Below, in pieces: positions 35,050 through 45,504 of a stretch of 64,000 bases of DNA. Within the stretch, counting starts at the first letter, position 1; the number at the start of each line of letters is the position of its first letter. Below the pieces are notes generated by a model. The model did no database searches and had not been told where the DNA came from. It saw only the letters and a program-made list of their open reading frames with translations. A program made the position numbers and the translations under genes. The stretch is taken from NCBI GenBank assembly GCA_954871525.1, contig OX940864.1, positions 29,677,001-29,741,000 on the forward strand. Reading direction: 5' to 3'. The DNA is from Parietaria judaica. Taxonomy: Eukaryota; Streptophyta; Magnoliopsida; Rosales; Urticaceae.

Positions 35050-35097
<48 letters not shown>
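35050..35097. repeat. (AT)n microsatellite
   Basis: About 24 AT units; no gene around it up to the IMA stop codon at 35807. Confidence 0.95.
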
Positions 35098-35102
<5 letters not shown>

Positions 35103-35806
35103 TATCAATACAGTCACATGTGAAATTGTCCTTTAATTTATGGAGAAGTTTGAAGCCAAAGATTAGGGATTGGACCTATAGACATATAGAGGTGTTATAT
35201 TAAACAATTTCAATTCTATGAGAGGCAGAGAGACTGAGTCTATAATCGAATTTTCTCTTTCCCAAGATTAAGAGAGGCGTCGTTATCCGATCGTCAACGA
35301 GGGTCTAGTAGTATATACCCGAAGTAATAATGTGGTGGACGAGATAGAAGCTCTAGATGTCGCCAGACTGGAATTGTGATCTTGACCATCCCGAGAGTGA
35401 GAGACTCTCGACGAGGCACCAAAGAATCCGAGAAGTAGAAATAGTCGATTTCATCAAGGGTAGCGGAACTGGTTAAAATTTCAATTCTGCCATTTTTTTT
35501 TTCTAGACTTGCATTCGAAGAGTTCCCACTATTTTTGCTTTCGGAGAGGAGAATTCTTCGATAAATCCAACAATTCCTTCTTTAGTATTTTTTAAATAGT
35601 TCTGACCATAATTATCTTGCAAGGCTAATAAAATAAATCAACGTGACACCTGCATGGAAAATATTAATGCGATTACAGGAATAAACAGTCCAATGAAATA
35701 CACCTCATAGTACATATAGGAGCCTCAACGGAAGAGCGATTGTCTTAAATCAGTGATTATGCAAGCTTGCGATCCTTATAAAAATAAAATAAAAAAGAGA
35801 GTGAAT

Positions 35807-35998
35807 TCACGCAGCGGGAGCATAATCGAATCCACCATCATTATCGTCATCGTCATCATCGTCGCCTTCAACGCGGGAAACAGGGTCGACATTTTCCATT
35901 CCCAAACCGCTGCAAAAATCTCTCTTAGCTGCACTACTGATCAGCTTCTCTCCCCATAACAACGTTGTTGCAGCATTTTTCTCAACAATCGAAGCCAT
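35807..35998 (-). CDS. IMA: IRON MAN (IMA/FEP) iron-deficiency signalling peptide, copy 1
   Basis: A 63-residue micro-ORF starting MASIVEKNAATTLLWGEKL and ending EGDDDDDDDNDGGFDYAPAA. The Asp-rich run plus GG(Y/F)DYAPAA at the extreme C-terminus is the defining motif of the IMA/FEP family. Known members are short, have variable N-termini and no signal peptide, bind iron in vitro, and act by occupying the E3 ligases BTS/BTSL, which stabilises subgroup IVc bHLH factors and raises iron uptake. The usual Tyr is Phe here. A TATA box (TATATATAG, 36090-36098) lies about 92 bp upstream of the ATG, and upstream sequence is shared with copies 2 and 3. The gene has one exon and looks intact. Confidence 0.95.
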   Translation of the reverse strand: MASIVEKNAATTLLWGEKLISSAAKRDFCSGLGMENVDPVSRVEGDDDDDDDNDGGFDYAPAA

Positions 35999-35999
35999 G

Positions 36000-36330
36000 G
36001 TTGATGGTTGTTTCTAAGATGAGCTATAAGAGGAGGCAACTAGTTATGAACTTATGATAATGGTGTAGAAATGATGCGTTTGAGTGTGGTATATATAGAG
36101 CTTGAGTAAAAGATAGAACGTGGAGACATGCACGAGGAATGTGTTACGTACGTGCGTATATAGAGTGCTACACAATATATATGTTTAGGGTTTAAGAATG
36201 TCGACATAAAGAAAGAGAGATATAGGGTATATTATATATGCGTTGATCGACCTTTGGGTGTATGGTTGAGTGGCTTTTGCTTTGATAAAAAGCCAGGTTT
36301 TTGGTTCTACTCATTTTAGTTTTGATACCG
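36000..36330 (-). promoter_or_regulatory. Upstream region of IMA copy 1, conserved with copies 2 and 3
   Basis: Includes the TATA box at 36090-36098 and a 31-bp block at 36116-36146 (GAACGTGGAGACATGCACGA followed by GGAATGTGTTA, plus strand), which recurs at 59649-59679 with two changes. CATGC within it is the core reported for IDEF1-type iron-response binding; that link is inference. A farther block (GACCTTTGGGTGTATGGTTG near 36250, then CATTTTAGTTTTGATACCG near 36314) also recurs upstream of copy 2. Confidence 0.7.
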
Positions 36331-36919
36331 ATATATAACATCTCTTTGACTCATTGGTATTATACCTTATTGACTAAATGATCCTTACCTTAGCTACACA
36401 TGCCTAGGCTTCAATAGAAATTGGACGGTTCAATAATATTTTTTTACACCAAAAATTGGATGGAACTATTGTTTTATTGTTATATTGAGTTTGGATAATT
36501 TACCCACTATAAAAAAAAAGGGTATCCACGGCGCATTTGAGTTTTTACTACAACTTGAGAGCTTTTTTACTATTATTATCTCATTCTATATATTGGGATA
36601 CTTGTGATCCTTGTGCGGTTAAGTTATAAACTCTTATCAGTTGTAGCAAATAAGTTTCATAATATTTTTTAGTGATAAAAGTTACTAATATATACTATAA
36701 TTTTATTACAATTAAAAAGTAAACAGAGTAGACCATAAGCGCTAGATGAGAAGTGCAAGATCATCAGAAATGATCTACCTGTCTCATGTCAGTCAACACG
36801 AAAGAAGAGACTCACATGAGACAGGTGGATCATTTTAAATGACTCGGTACTTAATGAACTCGATGTTAAGAAGTTTTATCACGTACTTTATGTGTCAAAA
36901 AACAGTCGCTATTACTCTG
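36331..36919. other. Intergenic, nothing recognised
   Basis: AT-rich. A short inverted pair of GAGACAGGT(G/A)GATCATTT-type words lies around 36767-36839. Confidence 0.45.
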
Positions 36920-36921
36920 TA

Positions 36922-37498
36922 CAATAGAACCTCTATAAATTAATATTGTCGAGACCGACAAAAAATATTATCTTATCGGATTATTAATTAACATATAAAT
37001 TAATAATTTATTATTTTATACATTAATGAAGAAAAAAAGTATTAATCAACTATAACTATATAAACATCTTTACTAACATAAAATTATTTCTATGTTATCA
37101 CATCGAAAATATTAAAGTATCACTATCAAGAATATCAAGAGAGACTATTATGATTTAAAAAGATTTTATTAGAGTACTAATGTCATAAATATTAAAGTAC
37201 CCCCAATGAGATTAAATAGGAATAACAATAGCTTCTTAGAGTAGTGATAATTAAAGTTATTATAATTACTATAGAATTATTAATTTTTATAATTTTTAAA
37301 ATTATTTTATAATTATTTATGTAATTTTTATATTAAATTATTAATTTATATATCACTTGGGCCCGAGTCGAGAATTATTATCTTATAAATTTAGCGAATT
37401 ATTAATTTAGCTAGTTAGGCCCGAGTCGAGACCGGACAAAAATATTATTTAATCGCGACTATTAATTTATCGAGTATTAATTTATAAAGATTCTACTC
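36922..37498. mobile_element. Emigrant-like (pogo) MITE
   Basis: Flanked by TA at 36920-36921 and 37499-37500. The left end is CAATAGAACCTCTATAAATT and the right end reverse-complements to GAGTAGAATCTTTATAAATT. Internal GTCGAGACCG and GGCCCGAGTCGAGA words are family signatures. It has no coding capacity. A fragment of the same family is at 1539. Confidence 0.78.
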
Positions 37499-38068
37499 TA
37501 TATGTATATATTATTCAAGAGAACAAAAGCTGAACAGAGCTTTCTAAAAAGTTATTAAAGAATATTTTGGTGGCTTTTGTAATGGTTGATTCGAAGGACC
37601 AACAGTCAAAAGAGTCATGATATTCTCTCAACTTGGTAGAGTGTGTTTGGCATGTATATATCTGTGTATTGCCAACTACATATATGGCCATCCAGATCTT
37701 CGCCACATGCTTACGCTTTAGCACCTCAGCAACTTCCTTGTTAGCTGTTACTATAACCCAAGATTTAAAATGCCTCTTGCCATCATGCTACGTTAATTCT
37801 CCAGTCTCTGACAACTAATTAAAAGTGTTATTATGGCGATGAATATTCATGTATTGCTTGTTGAAGGAAGATATACGTACGCTGATGTATTCACTGAAGC
37901 CGCTATCAGGGGTTGGTCCTGATCTAGTGAAGTTTTAGACCAACTATACTTTCTATGTCTTTTAATAATGATAGAATATAATATAATAGAATATATATAT
38001 ATATATATGCACTGAACTGAAGTATAATAAAAATATATATTAATCTAATAATATACTAAAGTATGATA

Positions 38069-38100
<32 letters not shown>

Positions 38101-38105
<5 letters not shown>

Positions 38106-39757
38106 CAACGCCAAAAGCCCGGGACCGATGAACTAAGACATTGGCGAGGCCCCGGGGTCCAAAAGGCGACGAGGCGACGAAGCCGACGAGGCGACAAGCC
38201 GACGAAGCGACGAGGCGACGAAGCGACGAGGCGACAAGCCGACGAGACGACGAGGCGACAAGGCGACGAGGCGACAAGGCGACGAGGCGACAAGCCGACG
38301 AGGCGACGAAGCCGACGAGGCGACAAGGCGACGAGGCGACAAGCCGACGAGGCGACGAAGCCGACGAGGCGACGAGGCGACGAGGCGACGAAGCCGACGA
38401 GGCGACAAGCCGACGAAGCGACGAGGCGACGAGGCGACGAGGCGACAAGCCGACAAGGCGACAAGCCTCCCTCGTCACAACTTGACGAGGGCGTAACTTG
38501 TGATCATTCCACAAGATGAGAAGATCCGAGACCATGAAGATCATCGGGAAATCCTCTGGATTTCCCTGAACACAACAAGCGGATTCGCGGACAACCCGAA
38601 GACCCTTTTTGCAGGCAAGGGGCCCCGACAAACCCCCTGTTGCAGGGAGAAATTCGCAGGACCCTGGAGGTGCAATATTCAGGGAATTGGGAGGCCCCAT
38701 AAGGTGCGATTCCTAGGGAATTCGCACGCCCCTAGAGCTGCAGTTTCAAGGAATTGGTTTTCCTACAAATAGGAGCCTTTCCCCCCTCATTTCCACACTG
38801 ACTTACAGCTTTCTCCAGAGCATCTCTCTCTAGCTTTCTCTCTCTAAAATTCGTCCACTATTATAGGAGGAAGGACTTGAATAAGAGCTGAGATCGATCT
38901 AGAAGCAGAGTCTTAGGCCTGAGAAGAAAGGTTGTTCAACGAGTCAGCAAAGGCGTCCCTTGCTAGGTGGTCGAGTACGCCGACACCTGTGAGGTCGACA
39001 AAGGAAGGAGCATCCCTCGTCGGGATAAGGCCTCTCGTTACACGAGGCCACCTACCCCGACAAGGAGCTTCCCTCGCCGGGATAAGGCCCCTCGTTACAC
39101 GAGGCCACCTACCCCGACAAGGTCGACAAGGAGCATCCCTCGTCAGGTTAAGGCTTTCGCCAACACCAACGAGGTCGACGAAGAACACATCACACCGGTA
39201 ATACCCAGCCATCCGGCCAAGGGTCACCCCCGCGCCGCCAACATCGGCACTTCCGACGAGCAAAACCACATCGTCATTCACCCGCCGTTTATCACTAACC
39301 CCGAACTACGTGGGACCTGATTCTCTTAAACTGAGATACGTAGGCAGCCTCGCCCAACCATAAGCGACGGGGCACGGGCCCATTCTACCCTTTTTTGCAG
39401 GTCCTCCCTCGCCATAAGAGCTCGCCAAGGAAGGAAAAACACGAAGAATCATCAAGATTAGCACGGAGCTTTATCAAGACCGGAGTTCACCCAGAAGAGG
39501 ACATCGCCAAGACAAGGACTCCCCCTGGACGAGGAGCTTCGCCGTGAACCGGACTTCGCCACTACCAAGGAAGTTTGCCGAGGATCATCAACGACAGCCC
39601 GGAGACTCATCCAAGACGACGGAATCGCCTCCAACTTTGACGATCAACAGTCATCCCGCGTTGACTCAGCATTCAATCATCCTTGTGTTCAGCGGGCCAA
39701 TCTCGGGACCCGAACCTTGGATCCGACTCTAAGTTAAAGTCATTTTACGCATTAACA
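38101..39757 (+). repeat. 5' LTR of the Gypsy element (5'-truncated), with 9-bp array
   Basis: Matches 45605-46843 and then continues to ...CATTAACA at 39757. At about 38166-38466 it holds a ~300-bp array of 9-bp units of the type AGGCGACGA/AGGCGACAA/AGCCGACGA; the other LTR has only ~80 bp of it. A promoter-like CTACAAATAGGAG is near 38763. All open frames within are by-products of the array. Confidence 0.9.
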
Positions 39758-39760
39758 GTT

Positions 39761-39778
39761 TGGCGCTAGAAAGAGGGG
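39761..39778 (+). promoter_or_regulatory. Gypsy primer-binding site
   Basis: TGGCGCTAGAAAGAGGGG starts three bases after the LTR end CATTAACA. TGGCGC at this position is the usual start of a Gypsy primer site; I do not assign the tRNA. Confidence 0.7.
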
Positions 39779-39850
39779 TAGCCCGAGAACACGCCTCGAG
39801 ACCCTTCCAGCAATCATCAGAAGAACGGAGCACGGCGATCGCCATTTGAC

Positions 39851-41824
39851 ATGACGAGCCGCGCCAGTGCGTCAGAACGCGCGACGCCGCAACCGACGAC
39901 CAACATCGCGCTCAACACGAGGGCCCAGACCCTCGCCAGGTGGACTCAGCCGCCTCGCCAAGTTCCACCAGCTCAGATCGGGAATGAAGACAGCGCCAAC
40001 GACGCTTCGCAGAGGTCAGTCGACGCTCACAACGAAGAAAGTACGGGAGAGAGCAACGGCAACGGAGATCGCCAGGACCGCCCAGACCCTCGCCAGGTTC
40101 GCCCGGGGGGTCGCCAGGAGGTTCGCCAAGACGAAGATCCCGAAGATGCCGGAGATCTCCAGGACTACCCCGACCCTCGCTAGGTTCGCCCGGGGGGTCG
40201 CCAGGAGGTTCACCAAGACGAAGATCCCGAAGACCGCCGGAACTACTCGGACCCTCGCCAGGCTCGCCCGGGGGGTCGTCGGGTGGTTCGCCAGGCCAAA
40301 GATCCCGAGGATGCCGGAGATCGCAAGGACCACCCCGACCCTCACCAGGTTCGCCCAGGAGGTCGCCAGGAGGTTCGCCAGGCCAAAGATCCCGAAGATG
40401 TTGAAGACCGCCGGAACTACCCGGACCCTCGCCAGGCTCGCCCGGGGGGTCGTCAGGAGGTTCGCCAGGCCGAAGATCCCGAAGACGTTGAAGATCGCCG
40501 GGACTACCCGGACCCTCGCCAGGCTCGCCCGGGGGGTCGTCAGGAGGTTTGCCTAGCCGAAGACTTTAACGACATGGAGCACCGACGGAACATCCCTGAC
40601 CCTCGCCAAGGGAACCGACGTGACGAAGACCGCAACCTTGCCAGGGCATACCAAGACCGCCCGAGGGGTCGTCAACCCTCACCAAGATGCGAAGACGGAA
40701 GACGAGCTGAAGTTATCTACCTCGAAGACTACAGAAAAGATCAGCAACGCGACCGCCGGGCTTCGCCCAACCGCTGCCTAGGTCACCAGGAGCCTCGCCA
40801 ACCGTAGCGCGACGACGTATTCGACCTCCTCCAATGGATGCAGAAGGAAATCCAAGACTTGCGCTCTGCCCAGGACAGTGGCGCGAGAGGTTGTGCCGTG
40901 CTTGACAGGACTCTGTCCCCACTCGCACCACACCTGCTCGACGGAGAAGCCGTAGGCAACCTACGCTTCGCAAGCAACCTCATCTACGACGGGAAAGGAG
41001 ATCCAGTCTACCACCTCGTCCAGCACCAAACGATCATGCAGATGAAGAAGTGCTCAACCTCGACGATATGTCAGGCATTCTGCCTAACCCTTATGGGAAC
41101 AACGTTCGAATGGTACCAGAGACCACCCAAGGCGAGCATCTACTCTTTCAACCAGCTCAAGGACCTTTTCCTCGCCCGCTTCGCCGGCGCAGTGACTCAA
41201 AGAAATGAGAAATCCTACCTCTGGTCAATCAAGCAGAAGACCGACGAATCCCTGTAGAAGTTCATCAATCGCTTCGTCAAAGAATCCAACAAGGTAAACG
41301 ACTACACCGACACCGATGCCATCATCGCCCTCATCAACGGACTGCAGACCAGGGAGTTCTTGATCTCCCTCGTGAAGGAAAGACCGTCGACCATGACAGA
41401 GCTCATGACGAGAGTAGCCCAGCACATCACCGTGGAAGAGTACCTCGCCAGCAGGAAGTCAACAGAGCCATGGAGCCGACGACGAGGCAACTACTGCTCC
41501 TCCGACGAACCGCAGATGAAGAAAAGCCTCACAGACGACGACCGGAGCAGAATGGAAAAACCGCAAGGAGGTCAGGCGACGAGGAAACCATTCCGCCTTG
41601 ACAGGAGAGACTACACGCCACTGACGGCTACGCCAGACAAAATCCTCGCCATCCACGGCCATATGTTCAAAGAACCTCGCCCGATGAGCAAGACAATAAG
41701 GAAGGACAAGAGCCGTTACTGCAAGTTCCACCGCGACTACGGGCATCTCACGTCACAATGCTGGCATTTGAAGAAGCAAATTGAAGACCTGATTGAAGAA
41801 GGACGCCTGAGCTCACATGGGTAA
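39851..41824 (+). pseudogene. Gypsy gag, three in-frame TAG codons
   Basis: One continuous frame of about 657 codons broken only by TAG at 40181, 40805 and 41255; each lies where Gln (CAG) is expected. The N-terminal part contains six 78-87-bp repeats (40092 to about 40612) encoding R-Q-(V/A)-R-P-G-G-R-Q-E-V followed by acidic residues. Then comes the retrotransposon gag capsid-like core (QAFCLTLMGTTFEWYQRPPK, FNQLKDLFLARFAG, INGLQTREFLISLVKERP) and a C-terminal knuckle-like CKFHRDYGHLTSQCWHLK. Gag would form the virus-like particle. It cannot be made full-length from this copy without readthrough. Confidence 0.88.
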
Positions 41825-42034
41825 CCTCCATCGTCGACTATCCACAATAAGGCGAGCAGCCACTTCTGCCGGGCTACGACGACACCCTCATATCCTTTTA
41901 AGATTTTCACAAAGCGCAGCACGAACGCGCGACTGAGTCAACTCGACATACCAATATATTTTCATCTATGCAATAAGAATATCTCCTTGTCATAAGATAT
42001 TGTTTCTCACGAGTTCTCCAGAAGGCGACGTCAA

Positions 42035-43109
42035 ACTGCATGACTATTTGATCACAAGAGCTGGGAGAATACGGAGTAGAATTCCAGCCACGGGTCGCCA
42101 TCAAAGGTCAAGCCGTTGCCAACTTTGTCGCCGAGTTTACCTACGATGTCAACGCCTCCGACGTTGATGAAAATAAGGAAGCCATCACCTTCGCCAAAGA
42201 CGAAGCCCACACCGTCCACCACGAGCAACAGTCATTGCCATCAACGAAGGAGTCAACAACCTCAACATCGCCAGACGAGGAGAACCAGGAGAGGATACAA
42301 AAAAACCAACAACCGTTATCGGACTGAGAGAAATATTCGCTCTCCTGCGACAATACGAGAAGACCTTGGACCAATCCAGGAAGACGAGCAAAGCTGCGCC
42401 AGAAGACTCTCCAGACTACACGACGTACAGGCGCCTCGTCGACAAGATGTTCAACCACCTACGCCTCATCAAGAGGAATATCAACCTCGCCAAGCGAAGG
42501 AGCGAAGAAGAACGCCAACCAGGGGTCACCAAGAAAAGAGAAGCAAAGACTGACATAGTCGCCAAGCAAACTCACGGCGTCGACACCCCCGCAGCTGAAG
42601 GAAGAAAAGAGGCGAAGGACGCACCACCAAGCAGAAGAACCGCGCCCAACGGGCCGGTATGGAGTATGCACATCAGCGGAAGCAACGACAACACCAGCGC
42701 AGGAGCAGGAATCGTCTTCATCAACCCTGAAGGAGAAAAGTCAAAGTACGCCATCAAGTTCGAGTTCAAAGCCTCCATCGACGAAGCCGAATGCAGAGCG
42801 CTACTCGGCGGCCTAAACCTCGCCGAAAGGCTCGACGTGAAGAATTTGCAGGTACACTGCAGCGCACAGAAGATCGCGAGCCAGATGAACGGTGGACTAC
42901 CGACACAGGAGGACAAGGTGCTGACTCAACTGCAAGAAGCTATGGAGCGCCTCCAGCCATTGATATGGCACGAGATCACTTGGATCCCTACAACCGCCAA
43001 CGACGAAGCAACCACGCTAGCTCGAACAATGAGCGGAAGAGGAGAAGACGAACCCACAAACAGGCATCGAAGACACGATGAAGGAGGAAGCGCCGCATCG
43101 AGCCGCTAA
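42035..43109 (+). pseudogene. RT/RNase H tail plus second RNase H-like domain
   Basis: 42059-42180 still encodes LGEYGVEFQPRVAIKGQAVA and NFVAEFTY, the junction typical after RT/RNase H in Tat elements. The frame 42366-43109 carries a second RNase H-like fold: VWSMHISGSNDN, then EAECRALLGGLNLAERL, VHCSAQKIASQMNG and NDEATTLA. Relatives have HVDGS and SDSQ here, so at least two catalytic Asp residues are absent. Everything between gag and this point has been deleted and no integrase follows. Confidence 0.75.
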
Positions 43110-43269
43110 CCTCGCCAGAAGAACTCCAAAGGTCCCATAAGTCGACGTAGACACAGATCCTCTTAGCTAAACGCTCGTCGAAGCCAAACCAAGAAGGCGG
43201 AATCGAATCCGCAACCACAAACGACGACGATCTGCAAAGGAGCCAACTAGACAAGATGTTCGGACCGGA

Positions 43270-43440
43270 CGAAGAAGACGCCGGCTCAGGAAACAAATCC
43301 CGAGTTCCACAAAAGGCCGGAAACTAATCCCGCCGGCTCAGGAAACAAATCCCAAGGTTCATGAAAGGACGGAAACTAATCCCGCCAGCTCAAAAAACAA
43401 ATCCCGAGTTCCCGAATAGGTCGGAAACTAATCTCGCCTA
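43270..43440 (+). repeat. ~60-bp tandem repeat, three copies
   Basis: The unit contains CGGAAACTAATCCCGCC and AAACAAATCCC(G/A)AG. It lies downstream of the RNase H-like domain in the Gypsy 3' region. Confidence 0.8.
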
Positions 43441-43815
43441 TAGATAAGCCTCTCAAAAAGAGCACCCTCGCCATTTGGCATAGCCCAAACTCGTCGGATT
43501 AGCTGCCCGGCGAGCAAAGGCATATTATCGTCTACGGACAACCTACGCTACTTGCAGGTTAAAAAAGGGTAACGACCCTACAAATCGTAGCAGAGTGCAC
43601 TCACAAGACTGCTACCACGCGACATGACGCGCACATTCGACCACGCAAAGGTATGAACAAAACTCAAAGTTCAAATTATAATAAATACATAAATGTCATT
43701 AAACAGGTACGAAACGAGAAGGCGAAACACGCCGAGCAAACATGCCAGGGCAAGGAGTACGGCTAGAGCAAAGCCCGAAAATGTCTATAAATCATAATGG
43801 CAAAGGAAAGAGAAA

Positions 43816-44727
43816 CTAATCTCTGGGAAAGCACCGAGCCGAGAGGATCCGTAACACGAACGGAGTCCGGAGCGCCGAAGACTTCAAGCCGCCATAGGAA
43901 GTGCCATGAAGACGAACCACGGCCAACACCTGAGGATACAAGTCAACGTCATCAGCACTGGTGGAGAAACGAGACGACGACAAAAGACGAATCAACGGCA
44001 AGAGATCCTTGCTGGACCCGGAGATCGGCACACTTGGCCCAGGAATACTAATTTCCTCGGAAAAAGATAGCCCTGATCCCGACAAATCCAATGCAAAAAT
44101 CGGATCGCCAATCGGAGTTACGAAGCTCTCAAAATCGAATTTCCCGTCAAAACCGGGCTCCACGACCCCTTTCGTCGGCCCGGTCACCGGAGCAATTTCG
44201 CCGGAAGTCGAGATAGCCTGGCCACCGGACAAGGACGTCACCACTGCAGCCGCATCAAGAGCCGGAGTACCCTCCATGCCGCTGCCCACACCGGAGACGC
44301 ACGCGCCGAGGTCGCCGATCGCACCGAGACCCTCACCGGAGATCCCACCATTCACCACGCCAGACAATGCGCCGCCGCCGGAAACCGCCACAGACGGCGT
44401 CGACGAACCTGCGGCAGTCGGCCCCACCACGCCGGCAATCCCGCTGCCCTTGCTGCACGCGCCGGAGCTCTTGCTGCCGCTGCTCGCGCCAAGCTCGCCC
44501 TCCACCGCATCGGAATCAGCCGCCACTATCGAGCACCGCGCCTCCACCTGCGTCGGAGAAAGTCGTCGCTGCCAAAGGTGAAGGAGAAGTAGCCGTCGAG
44601 CTTCATGGGAAGAAGGAGATCGAAAAAGAAAAAAAGGAAAAGAAAAAAAAAAGAGAAAAAGAGAAAAAGGGAAATATACCTTAAAGTACCAAAGGTTACA
44701 AAAGGTAACACCTAACCCTAATCTCAT
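43816..44727 (-). CDS. Antisense ORF in Gypsy 3' region, function unknown
   Basis: A 303-codon open frame opposite to gag, between the RNase H-like domain and the 3' LTR. The N-terminus is hydrophobic and Phe/Leu-rich, but this stretch is a pyrimidine tract (44610-44690) that may be 5' UTR. The rest is Gly/Ser/Ala-rich. An alternative ATG at about 44605 in another frame gives MKLDGYFSFTFGSDDF. Extra antisense ORFs here are known in some Tat elements such as maize Grande, which makes this plausible. I recognise no domain. A plus-strand frame (43961-44581) overlaps and could equally be the by-product or the real one. Confidence 0.35.
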   Translation of the reverse strand: MRLGLGVTFCNLWYFKVYFPFSLFLFFFSFPFFLFRSPSSHEARRLLLLHLWQRRLSPTQVEARCSIVAADSDAVEGELGASSGSKSSGACSKGSGIAGVVGPTAAGSSTPSVAVSGGGALSGVVNGGISGEGLGAIGDLGACVSGVGSGMEGTPALDAAAVVTSLSGGQAISTSGEIAPVTGPTKGVVEPGFDGKFDFESFVTPIGDPIFALDLSGSGLSFSEEISIPGPSVPISGSSKDLLPLIRLLSSSRFSTSADDVDLYPQVLAVVRLHGTSYGGLKSSALRTPFVLRILSARCFPRD

Positions 44728-44739
44728 TTCCTTTCCTAT

Positions 44740-45490
44740 TAATTTCGAATTTTACAAGCCCAAAATTGCACAAACTAGGCCCATAAAGCCGATGTTTGAT
44801 TTTTAAATGGTCAAAAACGATAAAAAAAATGGGCTTTTATACGTTTAAAATGAAAAAGGCTATTTTCAAAAGTTATTCAAAAAGCCTTGGAAATTAAACT
44901 TTGGAACTTTATAAAGTTTCATTTTTAATTTTCAAACATGAAAACCAAATTAAAATTATTTTCCCGGGTTTTCATGAATTATTTAATTATTTACGGTATT
45001 TATTACAAGTAAAAATTGCGCAATAATTAAGGAACTTTTTAAAGTTTCAAGCTTAATGCGCAATTATTATTTTCAAATTATTTAGTTAATTTCACATTTA
45101 TTATGTCACTTGATTTTATTTATTTATTTTTGGATTTATTTTCGGAGTTCGAAATCAATTTAAAAGGCATTTATTTTACAAATTACGCCTATGAACCTCC
45201 AAAAATCCAAAAGTCGAATAAAATCATAAAAAAGTGGCTTATGAGTTATTTAATTAATTCGCCTATGTCTTTGACTATGCTCGAATTAATTTTACGCTTA
45301 TTATGCGAATATTTTCGAAAATATTTTACAAACACCCAGTTAAAGGAAAACCCAGTTAAAGGAAATTTGCAGTTCCTTGGGAGGACCGAGAGGAGACAAA
45401 AATCTCTGAAAACCCGGATCCTCGCCAAATAACACAAGTTGCCTTAAGTTTTAAAAGAAAAGTTTCTCGCGCAATACAATTACCCAAGAA
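44740..45490 (+). other. Gypsy 3' untranslated region
   Basis: AT-rich, no ORF with recognisable content. Ends in the tract ACTGAGGGGTTAAT just before the 3' LTR, which I take as the polypurine tract (about 45491-45504). Confidence 0.6.
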
Positions 45491-45504
45491 ACTGAGGGGT
45501 TAAT

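Noticed and set aside
34850..35136. Short plus-strand frames ending in IYIYIYIY
   Set aside because: CACTA subterminal repeats running into an (AT)n microsatellite.
36508..36560. CCCACTATAAAAAAAAAGGG as a possible CACTA terminus
   Set aside because: Weak match, no subterminal repeats and no opposite end.
38056..38700. 214-codon RRLVASSP-type repeat protein and its plus-strand counterpart
   Set aside because: Translation of the 9-bp LTR array; open in several frames because the unit is a multiple of three.
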